From the NCBI GenBank assembly GCA_002348345.1, contig DEAY01000477.1:1-14425 (forward strand): a stretch of 14,425 nt of DNA, given 5' to 3'. The notes beneath the pieces are model-generated. The model did not search any database and was not told the DNA's origin. It worked only from the letters and a program-made list of their open reading frames with translations. A program made the position numbers and the translations under genes. This document shows, one piece after another, positions 5,769 to 12,221 of this stretch (its first letter is position 1; the number at the start of each line of letters is the position of its first letter). Source of the stretch: Verrucomicrobia bacterium UBA2970. GTDB taxonomy: Bacteria; Verrucomicrobiota; Verrucomicrobiia; Limisphaerales; AAA164-E04.

Positions 5769-8251
5769 CAAAGTCTCATCAAGAATTCGTTGCTTGCCAA
5801 CAACGCGTGGCAAAGCTCCTCCCAGCCGATGGCTCCTAGAGAGGCAAGGAACTCCGATGCCTCCCTTTCTTCCTCCCGACTGATCGGACGATTGAAGACC
5901 ACAAGCCAGAGCTCTTCCAATCGATCCGGCTGGTCGGAGATGGTTTGAATTCGATTTGCTAAAGCCCTGGCCCATTTCTTGACCTCCCGATCATTCATGA
6001 GGAACAGCGCCTGGGTGGGCACCGCTGTTACCGACCGCTTGCCGGAGAACTCCGAGGGCTGCGCAAAATCGAAGACATTTCGCAAATTTGCCGGCCCCGG
6101 CTGGGCGGCATGCCGAATCACGGGCAGGTAAACCGTCCGCTCAAAGGCTTGCTCGGGACGCCATTTCGAGAAACGAAAACTCCGTGGATTGACATCCTTC
6201 GGATCCAACCCCCCCACATTCTCCGGAAACTCGAGCGGCATCGCCGGCCCTCCCGCGGAGGAAACGAGCTGACCCGCGGTCATGATCATGGCATCCCGCA
6301 GGGCCTCGGCATCGAGCCGGAAACGGTTCATCCGCCAGAGCAACCGGTTCTCGGGATCCATCTTGGCCTTTCCCGCGTCGTCGCGACTCGCCAAGCCGTA
6401 GCTTCGACTCAGGACCAAGCGCCGCACCAGGCGTTTGATCGACCATTCATCCTGCACCAGGGACAGGGACAACGCATCGAGGAGCGCGGGATGGGAGGGG
6501 CGGTCACCGGGGACCCCGAAGTAATCCACCGTCCTCACCAATCCCTCCCCAAAAAGCTTTTGCCACACCCGGTTGACCATCACCCGAGCAGCCAGCGGTT
6601 GATCGACTATCCAATCGGCCAACTGAAGGCGCCCGCTCTGACCGGTCGGGATTTCCGGAATCCCTCCCCCGAGCGCCGAGAGAAACCCACGAGGCACTGC
6701 CTCACCCAAGGCTCGAGGATTGCCCCGAATCGTGATTCTCATCTCCTGCGGAGACGCCACTTCTTTCACCCCGTGGGCAACCGGGTGTTTCGGATAAAAA
6801 TACTCGGCATGGGGAATCCGCCGATTCAATTCACCAAGGCGCGTCGACACCCCCTCCTGTTCCTTCTTTAACCGGTCCCGTTCCTCGGGAGCTCGCCCTT
6901 CCTCCTTCAATGCCTCTCCCAGTTCACGCCCTCGAGCCTGAAGCGCCTCACGCTCCTTCTTCCAACCAGACAATCTCATGAAGTGTTTTACACTCGTCCT
7001 TTCACGCACCTTCTTCTCGGCTGCCGACTCGGGAAGTTGCAACACATTGACGTCGCTCCAAACCCCCCGCTCCGTTTTGTAGATCGACGAGGTGTTATGA
7101 AAGAACCCTCCCATCGCGTAGTAGTCACGCTGTGAGACGGGATCGAATTTGTGGTCGTGACACCGGGCGCATTCCAGGGTCATTCCCAAAAACGCCCGCC
7201 CCACCTTGTTGACCTGTTGGTCGACGATATCAACCAGAAGTTTCTCCTTGTCCGCCTCCACGATTTCGATGTCTCCCAGCACCAGGAAACCCGTCGCGGT
7301 GATTTGATCGGCCCGTTCTGCGACCGACCGGCTCTCGAGCAAATCTCCGGCCAGTTGTTCCCGAATGAACTCATCGAAGGGTTTGTCCGAATTGTAGGAT
7401 TCGATGACATAGTCTCGATAGCGCCAAGCGTGTTCGGCAAAAACATTGTTGGAGGTGCCGACCTGATCGGCGTAGCCCACCAAATCCAGCCAGTGCCGCC
7501 CCCACCGCTCCCCGAACGCCCGGGAAGCGAGGAGTCGATCGACCACCCGTTCCTTGGCAGATGGGGATGGATCCCGGGCAAACGCCCTAATCTGGTCGGG
7601 GGAAGGGGGAAGGCCGGTGAGGTCAAAATGGGCGCGTCGCATCCAGGTATAGGGATCCGCGTCGCCCATCGCCGCCAGACCCGCCTCCTCCAGGCGTCCC
7701 AGGATGTATCGGTCCACGCTGGTTCGCGGCCAAGCTTGATCGCGAACCTCCGGAGGATCACCTTCCATCAGGGGCTGGAAGGCCCAGTGTTGGCGCCCCG
7801 ATTCGAGGTCAATTCCCTTCCGCCTTGAGGCAGCCTCTCCCTCCCGGGAATCGAAGGCACCTTGAGCGACCCACTGGACGAGTGTCTCGATGTCCTCCTC
7901 CGGGAGACGCCCATCGGGCGGCATCTCCAAATCCGAATATCGAATCGCCTGGATCAGCAAACTCTCATCGGGCTCCCCCGCCACCACGGCAGGACCCGAG
8001 GCGCCACCCACTTCCCAGCCCGACCGGGAATCAAGAACCAGCCCCCCTTTCGCTCTCTTGGCCGCGTGGCTATGACACTCATAGCAATACTGCTCAAATA
8101 ACGGACGCACCTTTTCTTGAAACTGCTGATTCAAGGCATCGGGCGCCGCCTCTCCAAACACGAGCGGATCAACGCCCCACCCAAGCACGCCCCACCCGAT
8201 CCCGATCGTCAGCGGGAGAGCCGTCATGAACTTTGGTCGGAACGGATTCAT
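5768..8251 (-). CDS. PSCyt1-DUF1549-DUF1553 secreted c-type cytochrome-like protein
   Basis: The protein has 827 residues. After an N-terminal hydrophobic export signal (TALPLTIGIGWGVLGWGV) comes the planctomycete cytochrome C domain, with heme motif CYECH (Cys56, Cys59, His60) and a possible distal ligand in MPP (Met110). DUF1549 follows (about 175-390) with VDRYILGRL, FDLTGLPPSPDQI, RWGRHWLDLVGYAD, FIREQLAGD and a second heme-type site CARCHDHKFDP (Cys361, Cys364, His365). A charged, probably coiled-coil stretch spans about 427-477. DUF1553 (about 540-800) has ARVMVNRVWQKLFGEGLVRT, LVLSRSYG, LDAEALRDAM and AVPTQALFLMND. Such proteins are thought to be extracytoplasmic and redox active, but their substrates are unknown. 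The start is uncertain: a TTG at 8260, the ATG at 8251 (chosen; AGGA directly adjacent) or an ATG at 8227. It is the first gene of a probable operon with DUF1501 and the pectate lyase. Confidence 0.92.
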   Translation of the reverse strand: MNPFRPKFMTALPLTIGIGWGVLGWGVDPLVFGEAAPDALNQQFQEKVRPLFEQYCYECHSHAAKRAKGGLVLDSRSGWEVGGASGPAVVAGEPDESLLIQAIRYSDLEMPPDGRLPEEDIETLVQWVAQGAFDSREGEAASRRKGIDLESGRQHWAFQPLMEGDPPEVRDQAWPRTSVDRYILGRLEEAGLAAMGDADPYTWMRRAHFDLTGLPPSPDQIRAFARDPSPSAKERVVDRLLASRAFGERWGRHWLDLVGYADQVGTSNNVFAEHAWRYRDYVIESYNSDKPFDEFIREQLAGDLLESRSVAERADQITATGFLVLGDIEIVEADKEKLLVDIVDQQVNKVGRAFLGMTLECARCHDHKFDPVSQRDYYAMGGFFHNTSSIYKTERGVWSDVNVLQLPESAAEKKVRERTSVKHFMRLSGWKKEREALQARGRELGEALKEEGRAPEERDRLKKEQEGVSTRLGELNRRIPHAEYFYPKHPVAHGVKEVASPQEMRITIRGNPRALGEAVPRGFLSALGGGIPEIPTGQSGRLQLADWIVDQPLAARVMVNRVWQKLFGEGLVRTVDYFGVPGDRPSHPALLDALSLSLVQDEWSIKRLVRRLVLSRSYGLASRDDAGKAKMDPENRLLWRMNRFRLDAEALRDAMIMTAGQLVSSAGGPAMPLEFPENVGGLDPKDVNPRSFRFSKWRPEQAFERTVYLPVIRHAAQPGPANLRNVFDFAQPSEFSGKRSVTAVPTQALFLMNDREVKKWARALANRIQTISDQPDRLEELWLVVFNRPISREEEREASEFLASLGAIGWEELCHALLASNEFLMRL

Positions 8252-8301
8252 TCCTGACAAGGATCAACCCCTGGCGCTACGGAAACCCGTCACCCGAAGG
8301 T

Positions 8302-8325
8302 GGATCCTGTGAATCCTCGGATCCT
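8302..8325. repeat. Three clustered heptamers GGATCCT / GAATCCT / GGATCCT
   Basis: GGATCCT at 8302-8308 and 8319-8325 flank GAATCCT at 8311-8317, so near-identical 7-mers recur every 8-9 bp. GGATCC is itself palindromic. The cluster lies 51-74 bp upstream of the ATG of the DUF1549/DUF1553 gene, where an operator could sit. Direct binding by a regulator is only a possibility. Confidence 0.4.
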
Positions 8326-8360
8326 AGCCGACCCAATGGGACCGCGCAATTGAAAGAAAG

Positions 8361-8383
8361 CCTCCACCGGAGGAGAGTCCGGT
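8361..8383. repeat. Two alternative small hairpins in the divergent region
   Basis: ACCGGA (8366-8371) and TCCGGT (8378-8383) form a perfect 6-bp stem around GGAGAG. The overlapping CCTCC (8361-8365) and GGAGG (8369-8373) can pair instead across a 3-nt loop. No T-run follows, so it is not an intrinsic terminator. The element lies 62-84 bp before the leucine-rich-repeat gene. Confidence 0.4.
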
Positions 8384-8444
8384 CACCAAGATCCGGCCCG
8401 GAACCTGCACTTGCCATCCAAGGTCACTCCCCTATGGTCAGCCG

Positions 8445-9206
8445 GTGACCCACCGGCCCCTCATCAACTCATGGACTCAGGTCATGTCCTGTGGGTTGGC
8501 GATGATTCAATTTGGCTTGGTGAACGCCGATTCCCTGGAACGACATGTCCAACGCCGCGGGGGACAGGTGTTTCTCGATGAGCGATCAAAGCAAATCGTC
8601 GAGATCAATCTCAATGGCCTCAGTCAACTCGATCTCAGCATCTTTGAGAGTATTGCCCGGGAACACGCCCTGACCGATCTCTCGCTCGAAGGAACCCCGG
8701 CAGGGGACCGACAGTTGGCTCTGCTGGGAAAGCTGAACCAACTGGAGTGGCTCAATCTCTACCAAACCCGGATCACCGACACCGGACTGCACCACCTCCT
8801 GGCCCTTCCCAAACTGGCGCACCTTCCCCTGGGAGGAACCCAGATCACCGACACCGGGCTCAAGTTACTGAGCAAGATTCAAAGCCTCCAGTATCTGGGG
8901 CTGCGAGGGACGAAGGTCACCGACAAAGGACTTCGATCTCTCAAGGCGCTGCCGAACTTGACCGGCTTGCATCTCGGCGAAACCGCGGTCACCGACGAGG
9001 GACTCCAGCACCTCGGCTCGCTCAAACAACTCAAGAAACTATGGCTGCATGACACCGCAATCACCGATCAGGGACTGGCCTCTCTCCTGCCTCTGAAGCA
9101 ATTACAGCAACTCATGATCTACGATACGAAGGTGACCGACAAGGGCTACCCCTTCCTCCAAAAACGTCTCCCCCGTTGCCTGATCGTGTACAAAATCGAG
9201 GACTGA
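8445..9206 (+). CDS. Small leucine-rich-repeat protein, probably exported
   Basis: The 253-residue protein starts at GTG 8445; no good Shine-Dalgarno precedes it, and an ATG at 8484 is an alternative. Residues 14-28 are hydrophobic and end in VNA before Asp29-Ser30, fitting a signal peptide. From residue 76 to 243 it consists of seven 24-residue leucine-rich repeats with consensus LxxLxLxxTxITDxGLxxLxxLxx, the type with a TDxGL core that is common in Planctomycetota and Verrucomicrobiota. A degenerate cap (about 51-75) precedes them, and the protein ends shortly after the last repeat. Such solenoids bind proteins or other ligands; no enzymatic domain is present. It is the first gene of the plus-strand series, 216 bp before the nitrilase-fusion gene. 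That gap (9207-9422) holds no gene I can support. The ligand is unknown, and a role in recognising a surface or exported partner is a guess. Confidence 0.8.
   Translation: MTHRPLINSWTQVMSCGLAMIQFGLVNADSLERHVQRRGGQVFLDERSKQIVEINLNGLSQLDLSIFESIAREHALTDLSLEGTPAGDRQLALLGKLNQLEWLNLYQTRITDTGLHHLLALPKLAHLPLGGTQITDTGLKLLSKIQSLQYLGLRGTKVTDKGLRSLKALPNLTGLHLGETAVTDEGLQHLGSLKQLKKLWLHDTAITDQGLASLLPLKQLQQLMIYDTKVTDKGYPFLQKRLPRCLIVYKIED
8670..9173 (+). repeat. 72-bp tandem coding repeats (seven leucine-rich repeats)
   Basis: Seven in-frame units of exactly 72 bp encode the 24-residue leucine-rich repeats. The best-conserved part of each unit is the segment encoding (I/V)TDxG, for example ATCACCGACACCGG at 8771-8784 and 8843-8856. 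Elsewhere the units have diverged at the nucleotide level, so the array is old rather than recently duplicated. Confidence 0.75.
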
Positions 9207-9422
9207 GAGACAATCTAAAGGGCCGGACGATCATTCAAAAAACCCGTGGCACATTGAACAAGCGGTGACTGTTCTTCCGCAACAACGCTTCATGAAATGA
9301 TGGCTCCCCTCATGCCTGGATGGAACCGCCCCATCGAATCCGAACCCGCCACCCGGTCGTCACCTGCCAAGAGTTCCCGCCCGCTTGATAAACGCCATCT
9401 GCATCATCCCACGTGTCTTCTG

Positions 9423-12128
9423 ATGAGGTCCCTGCTTTTCGTCGTCATCCTCCTGATTTCCCTTCTCCCGAGCGCCGCTCAGGCTGAGACGATCCGCGTG
9501 GCCTCGATCTCGTTTCGCCCGCAAAAACTCGGACTGAGCCAAAACGCCGACCGGTTGGAGGCGCTCTTCCGGGAAGCGGCGGCTCAGGGCGCTCAACTCG
9601 CCCTGGCACCCGAGGGCGCCCTTGATGGCTATGTCATCAATGAGATCAATGCGGGCCATCTCACCGTCGAGGCACTGGACGCGGTCGCCCTGGAGATCGA
9701 TTCCCCGATGATTCAGCGTTTTCAAGCCCTGGCCAAGGAGCTCGGCCTATGCCTCGCCTTCGGATTCGTCGAACGCATCGGCGATGATCTCTATAACTGT
9801 GCCCTCTTCATCGATCACCAGGGAACCCTCTCAGGAACCTATCACAAGATGCAGTTTGCCGAGGGCTACCACCCCTCCTGGTGGTGGAACCGATTGGGTT
9901 CGAAAAGTCGAGCCTTCGACACACCCTTCGGACGGGCGGGGTTCATCATCTGCAATGATCGATGGAATCCTGATCTAGCCAGGATTCCGGTTCTCGATGG
10001 CGCTCGATTCCTCATGATTCCCGCCTTCGGCTCCACCTCCCAAGCCCAGGATGAGGCGGTTCGATCCCGGGCCAGAGAAAACGGGGTGCCGGTGATCGAG
10101 GCCAACGTCGGCGTGACCCTGATCGTCGACGGCGATGGCTCGATCCTCGGCCGAGATCGTCGCGAGGAGGCGATCACCTTGAGGACGATTCGTTTGCCCG
10201 CCAAGACGCCCCCCCGACCGATCGAACGCGATCGCGTTGAATCAGATTTCCTGGAATGGCGGGCCTCGGCCATGCCGCGGCGCTACCATAACTGGCACCA
10301 TGAATTCACCGCTCGAACCATGGCTTACGAATCCCTGGCAACGAGTCCCTTGAAGGTGCGACTGCTTCCCGGTCATGACCAATTCACCTTCAGCATGTAC
10401 GGGTGCCCCGGTTCGGTCGAATCTCTCAAAGCCCTCGTGGAGACCATGAAGAAACACCACCTCGGAAACGGGTTCGATCCCGGTCCGGGCGTTCATCCCT
10501 CAAACCGCCCCCTCTTCAATTATCTCAGGGACCTCCGCTGGCCGGTCGTCGGCTACGCCAACACCGCCGATCATCAAGTCAAGGAGGGCAGTTGTCGGAT
10601 CAACGACGAACAGAACGAGATTCTGCGGATCTTGGACGAGGCGAATCTGTTTACCGCCACTCAGATCGGTGAATGGGGTTATTACTTTCACAACCTTTCC
10701 CACCGGGAACGCTGGTGGAAGGCCGTCTACGGCGCCGATCTGGGACAGTGGCGTCACCTGATGAAACCCGAGGGGCTTGCCGGATATGATCATCCGCCAA
10801 GCGACCGTCAAACCTGCTATCGCGTTCTCGAAGACTACTTCCGCACGCGACAGCGGGCGATGCGCGGCTGGAATCTCAGTATCACCGGCCACTCCCACTA
10901 TGAAGCCTACGCCGGCCAATGGGGGGCTCGGGTCATCGGGCTGGAACTGGGCGAGAATATCGCCTTTACGCAATCCAAGATCGCCTTCGCCCGGGGGGCC
11001 GCCCGCCGTAACCAAAAGCCGTGGTCCATCCAAGTGAGCCCCTGGTTCCATGGCTCCACCACGGGAAGCGGCCCGCTCCAGATCCTCGAAAACGGCACGG
11101 CACGGGGGCTCGATGCCGGCCACTCGTTGAACTTCTACCAAAGAATGTGGCTTCACGCCTGGTTCGCCGGCACCGCCATGGTCACTCCGGAAGGAAGCAT
11201 CAGCAACTTCTTCGAGACCGAAACACCGCCCTACCGGTTGACGCCGCTGGGAAACCGGGCGAGCGAGCTCTTTGCCTTCATGCAGCGGCACGAAGGCGAC
11301 CGGGGAATCCCCTTCACACCGCTGGCCATCGTCCTGGATCAGTATCAAGGCTACAACGCCTACATGGGCAAGCCCTGGGGAATCCTTGAACCCACCCCGG
11401 GGGACCGTGAGGTCGAGGATCTCTTTCAGGAACAGTTGTTTCCCGGCTCAGACCACATCCACCAGACCCCCTTCCCCGACAATCCCGAGGCCTCCTATTT
11501 GCGGCCGACACCCTATGGCGAGGGGATCGATGTTCAACTCTTCGACGCGCCCGCCGACGTGCTCGGTGCCTACGCGGTGCTCCTCCTTGCCGGCGACCAT
11601 TCCTTCTCACCTCCCTCGGTCGAAAAACTCATCCGAATCGCCGAAGGTGGCACTCGACTGGTCCTCAACCAACGCCTCGCATCGACCTTGTCCGCCGTGG
11701 ATCGCAACACACTCGAGAAGACCCACCAACTCGAGATCATCCCTTCCTGGACGCATCCCAACACCCATCGCCCGACCGCCGTGTCCGATCGATGGCTACG
11801 GGATTTCGCCAGAGATTACTTTCCCGTGGAACTCACAGGAGATCCGATTCAGTTTCAAATCAACCGCAATGCCACTGGCTGGGTCGTCGAATTGGTTCAC
11901 CACGACGGTGTTGTGAAACACCCCACGCGCCCCCCCCAGATCAATGCGGGTGCGATCGCCAAGGTGACCCTGAAGGCAAAGCGACCCTTTCAATCGGCCC
12001 GTGAGTGGCGAACCGGCCAGTCCCTTCCAATCGACAAGGGGCTGATTCATCTCCAACTCCCGCCGGGAGAAACTCGTTTTGTGGCACTTCAGTTACCCCT
12101 GGGACTCGACGCCAAAGAAAAAGATTGA
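9423..12128 (+). CDS. Exported nitrilase-superfamily domain fused to putative glycosidase-like and GATase-like regions
   Basis: The 901-residue protein starts at the ATG at 9423, directly before a clear signal peptide (MRSLLFVVILLISLLPSAAQA); an ATG at 9297 would place 42 non-signal residues ahead of it. Residues 22-260 are a carbon-nitrogen hydrolase with the full triad: Glu64 (LAPEGALDGY), Lys142 (YHKMQFAEGYHP) and Cys177 (GFIICNDRWNPD). It should hydrolyse an amide or nitrile outside the cytoplasm. Residues about 305-630 resemble a (beta/alpha)8 glycosidase barrel: acidic residues end predicted strands at TQIGEWGYY (Glu417), VIGLELGENIA (Glu508, Glu511) and MVTPEGSISNFF (Glu590). Residues about 632-775, with YAVLLLAGDHSF and IRIAEGGTRLVLN, resemble the GATase-like trimerisation domain of GH42-type enzymes but lack its class I cysteine. 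The last 100 residues look like a beta-sandwich. The nitrilase call is firm; the rest is inference from pattern. Confidence 0.8.
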   Translation: MRSLLFVVILLISLLPSAAQAETIRVASISFRPQKLGLSQNADRLEALFREAAAQGAQLALAPEGALDGYVINEINAGHLTVEALDAVALEIDSPMIQRFQALAKELGLCLAFGFVERIGDDLYNCALFIDHQGTLSGTYHKMQFAEGYHPSWWWNRLGSKSRAFDTPFGRAGFIICNDRWNPDLARIPVLDGARFLMIPAFGSTSQAQDEAVRSRARENGVPVIEANVGVTLIVDGDGSILGRDRREEAITLRTIRLPAKTPPRPIERDRVESDFLEWRASAMPRRYHNWHHEFTARTMAYESLATSPLKVRLLPGHDQFTFSMYGCPGSVESLKALVETMKKHHLGNGFDPGPGVHPSNRPLFNYLRDLRWPVVGYANTADHQVKEGSCRINDEQNEILRILDEANLFTATQIGEWGYYFHNLSHRERWWKAVYGADLGQWRHLMKPEGLAGYDHPPSDRQTCYRVLEDYFRTRQRAMRGWNLSITGHSHYEAYAGQWGARVIGLELGENIAFTQSKIAFARGAARRNQKPWSIQVSPWFHGSTTGSGPLQILENGTARGLDAGHSLNFYQRMWLHAWFAGTAMVTPEGSISNFFETETPPYRLTPLGNRASELFAFMQRHEGDRGIPFTPLAIVLDQYQGYNAYMGKPWGILEPTPGDREVEDLFQEQLFPGSDHIHQTPFPDNPEASYLRPTPYGEGIDVQLFDAPADVLGAYAVLLLAGDHSFSPPSVEKLIRIAEGGTRLVLNQRLASTLSAVDRNTLEKTHQLEIIPSWTHPNTHRPTAVSDRWLRDFARDYFPVELTGDPIQFQINRNATGWVVELVHHDGVVKHPTRPPQINAGAIAKVTLKAKRPFQSAREWRTGQSLPIDKGLIHLQLPPGETRFVALQLPLGLDAKEKD

Positions 12129-12221
12129 TCTCGATCTTTGCCCATAAAACCGCACTATGTTTTCTTCAGAATGGCAGCCGGTCGAGTCACGGTGTTTTCA
12201 TGAGAAGCAAGTCGGGTCGAG

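Larger units (their letters stand above)
8252..8444. promoter_or_regulatory. Divergent intergenic region, probable promoters for both operons
   Basis: This 193-bp gap separates the minus-strand DUF1553/DUF1501/pectate lyase operon from the plus-strand leucine-rich-repeat gene, so it must carry at least the minus-strand promoter. No convincing -35/-10 pair could be picked by eye. It holds three closely spaced heptamers (8302-8325) and a perfect 6-bp hairpin (8366-8383), listed separately. No coding sequence is supported in it. Confidence 0.5.

Noticed and set aside
5769..5975. Upstream extension of the DUF1501 frame
   Set aside because: It lies in the conserved end of the DUF1553 gene, and the Tat signal starts at 5768 in a TGATG overlap.
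9297..9422. Earlier start for the nitrilase-fusion protein
   Set aside because: The 42 extra residues are polar and would precede a textbook signal peptide that begins at 9423; no better ribosome site supports 9297.
10500..11348. A 282-codon open frame on - opposite the nitrilase-fusion gene
   Set aside because: The sense strand encodes a continuous protein with signal peptide and conserved motifs; the antisense product shows no family resemblance.
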